Counted from the first letter of the stretch, positions 1 through 5,196 are shown. The stretch is 7,152 bases of DNA from an archaeon (GCA_016550485.1 JABXGV010000015.1:1-7152); one strand, 5' to 3'. Program-made: numbers and translations. Notes: a model not told the origin generated them from the letters alone.

Positions 1-37
1 GGGCTATTGTGTTTCGGCTGCTATTCATTACATACAA

Positions 38-48
38 AGGTGTCACCT
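38..48. repeat. 11-bp perfect palindrome, possible operator
   Basis: AGGTG-T-CACCT is a perfect inverted repeat. It lies about 25 bases upstream of a TATA-like box at 73-83, a position where archaeal activators or repressors can bind. The adjoining CCTC (46-49), GAGG (54-57) and CCTC (66-69) can form two mutually exclusive small stems. A palindrome this short can arise by chance, and no second copy was seen in the window. Confidence 0.2.
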
Positions 49-72
49 CTTATGAGGAAGTTTAACCTCTGG

Positions 73-83
73 TTTTAATATAT
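73..83 (+). promoter_or_regulatory. TATA-like box upstream of small membrane protein
   Basis: TTTTAATATAT matches the AT-rich archaeal TATA consensus. It would place a transcript start near 105-108, giving a leader of about 65 bases before the ATG at 175. No convincing purine-rich BRE element precedes it, and the leader would contain the hairpin/T-tract at 121-141. The box may therefore not be the working promoter. An alternative is the weaker T-rich stretch at 136-143, which would give an almost leaderless message. Confidence 0.3.
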
Positions 84-120
84 CGTAAATACTTCTCTTA
101 GGATTTCACTGATTGGTTAT

Positions 121-141
121 GCTGAGAGCGTCAGCTTTTTT
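121..141 (+). terminator. short hairpin plus T6 tract
   Basis: GCTGA (121-125) pairs with TCAGC (131-135) around the loop GAGCG, and six T follow directly (136-141). This is the layout of an intrinsic terminator, although the stem is only 5 bp. In archaea the oligo-T tract alone can end transcription. It probably ends a transcript entering from outside the window. If the TATA box at 73-83 is used, it would instead sit in the leader of the gene at 175. Confidence 0.4.
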
Positions 142-174
142 AGATGCTACCACTCAACTTTTGCCCGGTTGAGA

Positions 175-480
175 ATGAAGGTTGCATCATTATTCGCTTC
201 AAGGTTTCAACATCCACGACTTACATCAGCGAGTCTTGACAAGCAACCACGTCACCCCTCTCCATTATCCGCATTCAATCTTAAGGCATTCCTGGTACCA
301 GCTTTGATAATTATAGCTGGAATAATACTGTTGTATATTGTGCTTACTTACACGCCTCAGAATTTCTCCCTTATCCTCTGGGCTGAAATCATAATTATGA
401 TTGGATTGTCTGTTGCATTTCTAATGGGTATCTGGGTGATGACTCTTGTAAGGGTCCCCGGAAAAGAATTCCATAGATAA
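175..480 (+). CDS. small two-helix membrane protein, function unknown
   Basis: A 101-residue protein from the ATG at 175; a TTG at 169 in the same frame would add two residues. No clear Shine-Dalgarno site precedes either start, so ATG is chosen only on codon preference. The first 38 or so residues are polar and basic. Two hydrophobic helices follow, at about residues 39-59 (rich in Ile, Leu and Ala) and 64-92 (with LILWAEIIIMIGL in its first half), joined by a short loop, then a short basic tail ending in KEFHR. There is no signal-peptide cleavage motif, catalytic motif or cysteine pair. It faces the minus-strand genes tail to tail and shows no operon partner. I do not recognise a family. 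The hydrophobic pattern and absence of stops make a real gene likely but not certain. Confidence 0.55.
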   Translation: MKVASLFASRFQHPRLTSASLDKQPRHPSPLSAFNLKAFLVPALIIIAGIILLYIVLTYTPQNFSLILWAEIIIMIGLSVAFLMGIWVMTLVRVPGKEFHR

Positions 481-497
481 TAAAGTGAAGCTGGATT

Positions 498-512
498 TCC
501 GAATGTTTCGGA
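498..512. terminator. hairpin between convergent genes
   Basis: TCCGAA (498-503) and TTCGGA (507-512) form a perfect 6-bp stem with a 3-base loop. It starts 18 bases after the stop of the plus-strand gene, within the 104-base gap separating it from the convergent minus-strand gene. No T-tract follows on either strand, so it may be a weak bidirectional terminator or a 3'-end RNA structure. Confidence 0.3.
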
Positions 513-584
513 GCACCTAAGATAATTGCCTAGGCATCTGCGTCTGTTGGATATCACGCTGTTGGAGCGCATTATTGCTTCTAT

Positions 585-1058
585 TTATTCGTTTGTAGGC
601 TCCGTTTTTCTTCTAGTAGGCCTGAGTTGATGTTGAGCGATTTTCCCTGGTGTGTACCAATCCGGGCCAATAACACGACCGATGAAGGTGCCTATGAAGA
701 GTCCAAAAATCTGTAAGTGTATTATCCGAAGCACTGTCATGAGGCCAAAAAGTACTAGCACCTCTCCTAACGCTGCGGACCCGAATAACAATATTGGTAT
801 CATGATTGAGCCAACATAGAATGCCATTCCCAAGAAAAAGGCTCCAATAGCCGAGGCCATGGCCCATTGGATTTCGCTACTCATCATACCAATCAGGATT
901 CCAACACCCAGTATCAGAAAGACGACAGAGAAGCCGTCTGTTAACACTGTAAGTGTTGTAAAGGTTGCGAAGCACAACATAACTCCTCCGCCAAAGAGGA
1001 TTAATACCATCCGCAAATAACTCATTAACACTTCCTTTCTCTTGTCAGACATTGTCAT
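585..1058 (-). CDS. polytopic membrane protein of unknown function (157 aa)
   Basis: A longer reading from an ATG at 1166 exists, but the start is set at 1058. A perfect AGGAGGT lies 9 bases upstream of that codon, and the extra 36 residues would only re-read the upstream gene. The 157-residue product has a short charged N-terminus and hydrophobic stretches at about residues 13-37, 42-59, 64-91 and 96-130. The last two are long enough for one or two helices each, so four to six membrane passes are possible. A basic, probably cytoplasmic tail follows (QLRPTRRKTEPTNE). No transporter signature or catalytic residue is evident. The ATG overlaps the upstream gene's TGA as ATGA, so the two proteins are probably translated in coupled fashion and may act together at the membrane. 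The family is not recognised. Confidence 0.75.
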   Translation of the reverse strand: MTMSDKRKEVLMSYLRMVLILFGGGVMLCFATFTTLTVLTDGFSVVFLILGVGILIGMMSSEIQWAMASAIGAFFLGMAFYVGSIMIPILLFGSAALGEVLVLFGLMTVLRIIHLQIFGLFIGTFIGRVIGPDWYTPGKIAQHQLRPTRRKTEPTNE

Positions 1059-1627
1059 TGAACGGGCACCTCCTCGATTCCTGACCAGAGCGCAGAAAGA
1101 TGAGATTCTCTGATGTAGAGCCACTCTACAAAGATACGCATTGGATACTGAATAGTCCAATACCATTGATGGTTCGCTTCTGCTTCAACGATGTGATGTC
1201 CATAGCTAGAACTGTCGTACACGTCTTCAACTAAGAAATTAACTACTAGGGTATAATCCGAACCAGGCATTAAAACAAGGTCAGGACGAATTTCCTGGCT
1301 TGTTATAAAATGATCATTTAGCCAGATATTAACTTCTATATTTGTGGGGTGTGTAGGATCACCCTCCTTAATGAAGAATATCCTACGAGAACCTGGGTTT
1401 GCTAGACTCAAATACAAGGTGAGGTTACGCGAATCGCCACTCCCTTCTGCATCGGTTTTTGTAAACCGAGTGACACGGGGAATGAAGCGGTTGGCAGTAT
1501 CAAATACTGAAAAGAAATCAATATCCAGGATTACGACACCTACACCTGATGCAATGACTAAACCAATGAATGTCACTGCAACGATCTGCGTGTATCTCGG
1601 TTTTCTCGAATAGACTTTCTCAGACAT
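1055..1627 (-). CDS. membrane-anchored extracytoplasmic beta-rich protein, function unknown
   Basis: A 190-residue protein from the ATG at 1627, chosen because GGAGA lies 5 bases upstream. The ATG at 1639, which would add MEIS, has no ribosome-binding site. A basic N-terminus (SEKVYSRKPRYTQ) precedes one hydrophobic helix at about residues 14-36, so the protein is probably a signal anchor with the remainder outside the cell. The outer part alternates polar and hydrophobic residues in beta-strand fashion. It includes an LTLYLSLANPGS segment (69-80) and a strand ending in MPGSDYTLVVNFLV (120-133). This pattern recalls immunoglobulin-like or LEA14/WHy-like sandwiches, but the resemblance is by eye only. 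One N-glycosylation sequon is present (N68-L-T). The C-terminal third is rich in Trp and Tyr. It is the first gene of a two-gene unit divergent from the importer operon and overlaps the next gene by 4 bases. Confidence 0.75.
   Translation of the reverse strand: MSEKVYSRKPRYTQIVAVTFIGLVIASGVGVVILDIDFFSVFDTANRFIPRVTRFTKTDAEGSGDSRNLTLYLSLANPGSRRIFFIKEGDPTHPTNIEVNIWLNDHFITSQEIRPDLVLMPGSDYTLVVNFLVEDVYDSSSYGHHIVEAEANHQWYWTIQYPMRIFVEWLYIRESHLSALWSGIEEVPVQ
1068..1074 (-). promoter_or_regulatory. strong Shine-Dalgarno site deciding the 1058 start
   Basis: On the minus strand AGGAGGT precedes the ATG at 1058 with a 9-base spacer. It lies inside the 3' end of the upstream gene. Together with the ATGA overlap it argues for the short 157-residue product. 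An ATG two codons further in (1052) would have a less favourable 15-base spacer. Confidence 0.75.
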
Positions 1628-1632
1628 TGAAA

Positions 1633-1637
1633 TCTCC
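1633..1637 (-). promoter_or_regulatory. Shine-Dalgarno site for the 1627 start
   Basis: GGAGA on the minus strand sits 5 bases before the ATG at 1627. It overlaps the alternative ATG at 1639-1637, so if ribosomes use it the upstream ATG cannot be the start. Confidence 0.6.
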
Positions 1638-1647
1638 ATCTAAGCAT

Positions 1648-1690
1648 TTGGCAATACATTCTTTTCTTTAAACTTTGCTGTATTGGCAAT
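1648..1690. repeat. direct repeat TTGGCAAT flanking the minus-strand core promoter
   Basis: TTGGCAAT occurs at 1648-1655 and again at 1683-1690, exactly 35 bases apart. The TATA-like box at 1666-1673 lies between them. The second copy sits in a near-palindrome, ATTG-G-CAAT. The placement is what a regulator of the minus-strand unit would need, but 8-base repeats can be coincidental. Confidence 0.25.
1666..1673 (-). promoter_or_regulatory. TATA-like box for the two-gene minus-strand unit
   Basis: Read on the minus strand the sequence is GTTTAAAG, preceded by the purine-rich AGCAAA, which could serve as a BRE. A transcript start about 25 bases downstream falls near 1644. That leaves a short leader with room for the SD at 1637-1633 and the ATG at 1627. 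The geometry is good for an archaeal promoter. Confidence 0.4.
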
Positions 1691-1698
1691 TGTGAGAG

Positions 1699-1748
1699 GG
1701 TTCAGCCCCGGTTTCTATAAATATCCGGGTCAAAGAACCGTATGGTTC
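1699..1748. repeat. nested and competing inverted repeats around a TATA-like box
   Basis: Three arm sets are visible. CCCGG (1707-1711) pairs with CCGGG (1725-1729) across 13 bases that contain CTATAAATA. GGTTC (1699-1703) pairs with GAACC (1735-1739), enclosing the first pair. GAACC (1735-1739) can also pair with GGTTC (1744-1748) across a 4-base loop. The single GAACC arm can therefore form only one of two structures. As DNA these could be operator sites over a promoter; as RNA they could be alternative hairpins. Which, if either, applies cannot be told from the sequence. Confidence 0.35.
1715..1723 (+). promoter_or_regulatory. TATA-like box, distal candidate for importer operon
   Basis: CTATAAATA is a good archaeal TATA match and lies within the loop of the CCCGG/CCGGG inverted repeat. 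A start about 27 bases downstream falls near 1743, inside the GAACC/GGTTC palindrome. That arrangement would allow repression at the start site. It would give a leader of about 275 bases to the first permease. Confidence 0.3.
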
Positions 1749-1791
1749 ACCATCAACAATTGATACAGCAACTGCTTCTACATAGTCCGTC

Positions 1792-1800
1792 ATATAAAAG
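1792..1800 (+). promoter_or_regulatory. TATA-like box ahead of the leader ORF
   Basis: ATATAAAAG is a strong TATA-box match. A transcript start near 1820-1824 would place the SD-like GAGGT (1829-1833) and the ATG at 1840 in the normal early-leader position of the 21-codon ORF. Confidence 0.4.
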
Positions 1801-1839
1801 GGAAACTCACTCTTTGTGCTCACAAATTGAGGTCACAAA

Positions 1840-1905
1840 ATGTTACTCTGCCTTTCCTGTCAACTGAAAGAAAATAGTGCTAGACCTGTCACGGATAAGG
1901 GGTGA
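1840..1905 (+). CDS. possible 21-residue leader peptide ORF
   Basis: ATG at 1840 to TGA at 1905 encodes MLLCLSCQLKENSARPVTDKG. It is considered because an SD-like GAGGT lies 6 bases upstream of the ATG and a TATAAAAG box lies about 40 bases upstream. The short hydrophobic start contains a C-L-S-C pair. It ends 112 bases before the importer's first gene, so it could be a regulatory upstream ORF or a remnant of a lost gene start. It has no recognisable domain, and an ORF of this length can occur by chance. Confidence 0.25.
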   Translation: MLLCLSCQLKENSARPVTDKG

Positions 1906-1953
1906 AGCTGCCTTTATTAAGAGAAAGAACAGGCACTTGCACCAAAATAAAGA

Positions 1954-1961
1954 TTTAAAAA
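1954..1961 (+). promoter_or_regulatory. proximal TATA-like box for importer operon
   Basis: TTTAAAAA follows a purine-rich stretch (AAAATAAAGA, 1944-1953) that could act as a BRE. The predicted start near 1980-1985 gives a leader of about 35 bases to the ATG at 2018. The SD at 2002-2007 falls within that leader. By geometry this is the simplest promoter for the importer operon. Confidence 0.45.
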
Positions 1962-2001
1962 TGAAGTCGATAATCACGGTAAGAATCACCTTCCTAAATA
2001 C

Positions 2002-2007
2002 AGGAGG
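2002..2007 (+). promoter_or_regulatory. Shine-Dalgarno site of the first permease gene
   Basis: AGGAGG lies 10 bases before the ATG at 2018. An in-frame TAA at 2012-2014 blocks any longer start, so the permease start is well fixed. Confidence 0.75.
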
Positions 2008-2017
2008 AAAATAACTA

Positions 2018-3013
2018 ATGGGCTTACGCGAATTTATCGTCAGACGGATTCTAAACAGCATTATCCTTATCTTCGGTGCCATTACCTTCAACTTCTTCGT
2101 ATTTCGCTTCATGCCAGGAGATCCAGCGTCTATCCTAATTAGTGGTAATCTCGCAGCTAATCAGGCAGAGTTGGCCCAAACACTCCGGGCAATGTGGGGA
2201 TTAGACCTTCCCCTCCCAGTACAGTACGGTGTTTACGTAGTGAACATGTTCACCTTTAACTTCGGAAACTCCTTTACCGAGGGCTTCCGCCCCGTCATTC
2301 TGTCTATCTCCGCTCGCCTTCCCAACACCCTTCTCCTGATGGGAACGGCTGCGACCTTAACGATAATTATCGGTGTGATTACTGGGGTCGCTGCAGCATC
2401 GAAGCGGGGAGGTAAATTCGATATGGGCGCAGTAACCACTGCCCTAGCTTTCTATAGTATACCTACCTTTTGGCTAGGAATGGTTTTCATGCTCATATTC
2501 GGATTCTACATAAGGCCAGGTGGGCAGGTGCTCTTACCCTATAGTGGCACAGTGAGTGTACCCGCGTATACAGATCCTCTCCTCTACGGGCTTGATGTCG
2601 CCCATCACTTGATTCTCCCCTCGATTACTCTCGCGTTGGTTTCTTATGGGGGTTACATGTTGGTCATGCGTAACAACTTGATTGATGTTCTTACCGAGGA
2701 CTACATTGTAACTGCCCGCGCTAAGGGTGTCGATGAACGCACAGTGTTGTACAAGCATGCCATGAGGAACGCCATCCTCCCACTTGTTACGATGATTGCG
2801 TTCACCTTTGGAGGACTAATTGGTGGAGCAACACTAACGGAGACGGTCTTCAATTGGTACGGGCTGGGTCGCTACATCTTCGAGTCAGTCATGCTGCAAA
2901 ACTATCCAGTACTTCAGGCTATCTTCTATATCCTGGCTCTCACTACGATAATTGCCAACTTCATTGCTGATATCATGTATGGCTTCCTTGACCCGCGCGT
3001 CCGCTACGATTAG
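2018..3013 (+). CDS. dppB: DppB/OppB-type ABC importer permease
   Basis: A 331-residue inner-membrane subunit of a peptide/nickel-class (Dpp/Opp) importer, of normal family length. The N-terminus has the usual RRILNSIIL helix (about 9-31) followed by FMPGDP (31-36). A conserved loop follows with GLDLPLPVQYG (61-71) and NFGNSF (81-86). Further helices lie at about 102-125, 137-162, 197-215, 250-272 and 297-320. The EAA-like coupling loop that contacts the ATPase is visible as TARAKGVDERTVLYKHAMRN leading into AILP (222-245), with the key G227 and P245. The C-terminus is the family's DPRVRYD. The start is fixed by AGGAGG and an upstream in-frame stop. It is first in the operon, 5 bases ahead of the partner permease. 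The substrate cannot be read from the sequence; di- or oligopeptides are the family default, but sugars and metals are known for relatives. Confidence 0.95.
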   Translation: MGLREFIVRRILNSIILIFGAITFNFFVFRFMPGDPASILISGNLAANQAELAQTLRAMWGLDLPLPVQYGVYVVNMFTFNFGNSFTEGFRPVILSISARLPNTLLLMGTAATLTIIIGVITGVAAASKRGGKFDMGAVTTALAFYSIPTFWLGMVFMLIFGFYIRPGGQVLLPYSGTVSVPAYTDPLLYGLDVAHHLILPSITLALVSYGGYMLVMRNNLIDVLTEDYIVTARAKGVDERTVLYKHAMRNAILPLVTMIAFTFGGLIGGATLTETVFNWYGLGRYIFESVMLQNYPVLQAIFYILALTTIIANFIADIMYGFLDPRVRYD

Positions 3014-3018
3014 TAAAA

Positions 3019-5160
3019 ATGGTGAAAACATTGTCAAGACTTAGTGAATACAGAACACGTATCGCTGGATTCTGGAAGCAGTACCGGAGAAGCAAGATGG
3101 GCATCGCTGGGTTAGGCATTATTCTGTTCTTCTTACTTATGGCAGTCACTGCCCCAATACTGATTCCATGGCCTCGACCAGTAGAAGTCGATCTTGCCCC
3201 CTCAATCTGCGCGCCAACATGGTTGTTGCCTTTTAATCCAAGTGGGTTTGTAGAAACCTATCCAATCACAAATTCCCACTTTGATGACAATTCTGATGGT
3301 TGGGTCTATGGCGAAAACTGCAACTATGTAGAATACATAGCGATGATGTCCAACTTCTCCATCCCCATCAATGACACGGAATGGACCTATTCCAAGGGTG
3401 GTTATCTTCCCACGCTGCATTCAGAGTTTAACGAAAGCTATGGATTTCCGACGGAACTAGGTGGTAGTGGACCTGGCTCCTTTATGTTCAAATACATTGA
3501 CACAAGTACGGGTGCGAGTTCTTTTGGACCCAGTCAGGAGAATATTACCACTGAATTTGAATTCGACCCCAACGCACTTGGCGGTGCACTGGAAGATCAT
3601 CCTCTTCGGGTATACCTCCAATACGCTTATTCAGTTGAATTCCTTTGCGACGATACAGAGATGGGCAGTGCTACGGTAGCTTTTACATGGTGGCTCGAGA
3701 ACTCCACCGGAGACACATGGCAATTCTCCAGACGAAGTTGGACTTCCCCATTGGACCAGACGTTCAGAGTAACTTATCCCTTTGAAAATCAGATACCCCA
3801 CTTGAACGCGAGCCAACTCTTCCCGACGACCCTCGATAATCTAACTCTTCGACTGGTTGTAGACTACACTAACCCTAATGGGCCAGATACCCCACGGATA
3901 ATAATGCACTTTGATGACATCAAAATTGTAATTGGCGCTACCTTCAACGCAACTACTGCTCAGAATGTTACTTTCATTACTGGTGCGTTCGACTCTAGCC
4001 TAGGAAGTGACCTCGTAGGTGAGCTGGCAACAGGAAGCGGTGCTGGATGCTACCATTTCGTTTACAATGATAATGATGACACTATCGGTTACCCGAATGC
4101 CTCGGCCTGGGTGGAATATACATTTGAATGGAATGAGCTAGATACTCCTCGAGCGGCTTACCTCAACTATCAATACAAGGTCGACTTCTCCGGTAACATC
4201 GGAGATGCAAGGCTAAAAATCGCTCAAGAGGTGTATGTCGAAAACACAGACGAAACCGTATTGATTCTACGTGGCGATTACATCACAGGAAGCAAGCCAT
4301 GGACAGTCTCGCCCCGTAAAATCTTCGATAGTTTCCAACTGCAGGACACCTTTGGTCAAAAAGGAACTTTGAAAGCACGCTACAAGTTTATCGTTTATGA
4401 CCCCACACCTGAAGACACACCCACTATACACTTCTACTTTGACGACCTCGTACTAGAAATTCATGGCGACTACTTTGGCTCGCTCGGTTCAGGTCAGTAC
4501 GGCGAAGACCTTCTCGCGCAGCTCCTCTGGGGGTCCCGTATCGCACTTCTAGTCGGGCTCCTCGCAGCCGCTATCGCCACCTTCGTCGGACTCATCGTGG
4601 GTCTTGTCTCTGGCTACTTCGGTGGTCTCGTTGATGAGATTCTGATGCGAGTCACAGACTTCTTCCTAATCATACCTGGGCTACCACTAATGATTGTCTT
4701 AGCCGCTATTCTAGGAGCTGGGTGGTATAATATCGTGCTAGTGATTGCATTGATTGGGTGGACGGGAACCGCGCGGCTCGTCCGTTCGCAGGTTCTTGCT
4801 GAACGCCAACGAGCCTATGTTGAAGCCGCCCATGCCATCGGTGCCAGTGACCTCTACATCATCTTTCGACACGTCCTACCCAACGTTACACCCCTACTCT
4901 TCGCACAAATTACACTCGGTGTCGCTGGGTCAATCCTCTCCGAAGCTGGACTAGCATTCCTTGGATTGACACACCCCAATGATGTCAGTTGGGGACGCAT
5001 GCTAATGCAAGCATCCCAAGGCGGTGCTTATTCGGATGGCGCGTGGTGGTACGTTGTCTTCCCCGGTGTCTGCATCGTATTGCTTGCACTATCCTTCACG
5101 CTGGTAGGATACGCAGTAGATGAAATTCTGAACCCACGCCTACGTGTACGGAGACAATAA
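3019..5160 (+). CDS. dppC: DppC/OppC-type ABC permease with a ~425-residue extracytoplasmic insert
   Basis: A 713-residue partner permease, more than twice the usual 280-350. Residues 18-50 match the family N-terminus (FWKQYRRSKMGIAGLGIILF, then a helix ending APILIP). The core resumes at about 486 with GSLGSGQYGEDLLAQLLWGS, corresponding to the family's GTDxxGRDVLSRLLYGAR region, and helices follow at about 507-535, 552-568, 571-587, 623-647 and 679-700. The EAA loop is EAAHAIGASDLYIIFRHVLP (602-621), and the FLGL...SWGRML motif (647-662) is present. Residues 61-485 form an extra outer domain made of two duplicated beta-rich modules. The aspartate of GTD and the arginine of GRD are not conserved here. 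Only 5 bases separate it from the upstream stop and no SD is visible, so translation is probably coupled. The downstream ATG at 3097 would truncate the conserved N-terminus and is rejected. The single open frame with intact core motifs argues against an assembly fusion. Confidence 0.93.
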   Translation: MVKTLSRLSEYRTRIAGFWKQYRRSKMGIAGLGIILFFLLMAVTAPILIPWPRPVEVDLAPSICAPTWLLPFNPSGFVETYPITNSHFDDNSDGWVYGENCNYVEYIAMMSNFSIPINDTEWTYSKGGYLPTLHSEFNESYGFPTELGGSGPGSFMFKYIDTSTGASSFGPSQENITTEFEFDPNALGGALEDHPLRVYLQYAYSVEFLCDDTEMGSATVAFTWWLENSTGDTWQFSRRSWTSPLDQTFRVTYPFENQIPHLNASQLFPTTLDNLTLRLVVDYTNPNGPDTPRIIMHFDDIKIVIGATFNATTAQNVTFITGAFDSSLGSDLVGELATGSGAGCYHFVYNDNDDTIGYPNASAWVEYTFEWNELDTPRAAYLNYQYKVDFSGNIGDARLKIAQEVYVENTDETVLILRGDYITGSKPWTVSPRKIFDSFQLQDTFGQKGTLKARYKFIVYDPTPEDTPTIHFYFDDLVLEIHGDYFGSLGSGQYGEDLLAQLLWGSRIALLVGLLAAAIATFVGLIVGLVSGYFGGLVDEILMRVTDFFLIIPGLPLMIVLAAILGAGWYNIVLVIALIGWTGTARLVRSQVLAERQRAYVEAAHAIGASDLYIIFRHVLPNVTPLLFAQITLGVAGSILSEAGLAFLGLTHPNDVSWGRMLMQASQGGAYSDGAWWYVVFPGVCIVLLALSFTLVGYAVDEILNPRLRVRRQ
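3199..4476 (+). other. tandem beta-sandwich-like insert within the DppC-type permease
   Basis: This encodes residues 61-486. Two modules, at about 85-309 and 320-486, share three ordered motifs. These are GSGxGxxxFxYxD (from 149 and 339), YLxYxYxVxF (199 and 381), and DTPxIxxxFDD followed by alternating hydrophobics (290 and 466). The closing FDD-plus-strand resembles the last strand of jelly-roll carbohydrate-binding or galactose-binding-like modules; that resemblance is by eye. Ten N-X-S/T sequons lie at N112, 118, 138, 175, 228, 263, 274, 310, 316 and 360. Four cysteines (64, 101, 210, 344) are present. The loop between helices 1 and 2 of this family faces outside the cell, so the insert should be surface exposed. 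Confidence 0.8.
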
Positions 5161-5182
5161 ACAAAGGATACAATGTACAAAT

Positions 5183-5187
5183 GGAGG
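5183..5187 (+). promoter_or_regulatory. Shine-Dalgarno site deciding the dppD start
   Basis: GGAGG sits 9 bases before the ATG at 5197. It lies inside the reading frame that would begin at the earlier ATG at 5173. That earlier ATG has only a weak AAAGGA before it and would add eight residues not expected for the family. Confidence 0.7.
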
Positions 5188-5196
5188 AAAACATCA

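Larger units (their letters stand above)
1628..2017. other. 390-base divergent intergenic control region
   Basis: This is the only gene-poor stretch over 300 bases. It separates the minus-strand membrane pair from the importer operon. It contains a minus-strand TATA candidate (1666-1673), three plus-strand TATA-like boxes (1715-1723, 1792-1800, 1954-1961) and a TTGGCAAT direct repeat. It also has nested inverted repeats (1699-1748), a 21-codon ORF with an SD (1840-1905), and the SD of the first permease gene. No solute-binding-protein gene, RNA gene or T-tract terminator is visible. The long minus-strand open frame across 1843-2112 overlaps the permease start and has no supporting features. 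Confidence 0.7.

Noticed and set aside
3..65. Possible 3' end of an upstream plus-strand gene (21 codons open, then TAA)
   Set aside because: Another frame is open to base 78 as well, and 20-25 codons give no way to tell coding from chance. Needs the upstream sequence.
357..572. 71-codon minus-strand open frame spanning the convergent gap
   Set aside because: It lies antisense to the small membrane protein, has no Shine-Dalgarno site, and its residue pattern is not protein-like.
1059..1166. 36-residue N-terminal extension of the 157-residue membrane protein
   Set aside because: It re-reads the upstream gene in another frame, and the perfect AGGAGGT before 1058 marks the real start.
1856..1891. 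Direct repeat CCTGTCA, two copies 29 bases apart
   Set aside because: Seven-base repeats are expected by chance in a 390-base region, and nothing else ties the copies together.
1961..2014. 17-codon ORF ending 3 bases before the first permease
   Set aside because: It has no ribosome-binding site and its ATG adjoins the proximal TATA box, so it would probably not be transcribed; it contains the permease SD only by overlap.
1843..2112. 89-codon minus-strand open frame across the control region and permease start
   Set aside because: It is antisense to the well-supported permease start, with lysine-rich low-complexity composition and no start signals on that strand.
3019..5160. Oversized permease as an artefact of two fused genes or a misassembly
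   Set aside because: The reading frame is continuous and core motifs are intact on both sides. The insert also lies at a loop with the correct topology and is itself an ordered duplication.
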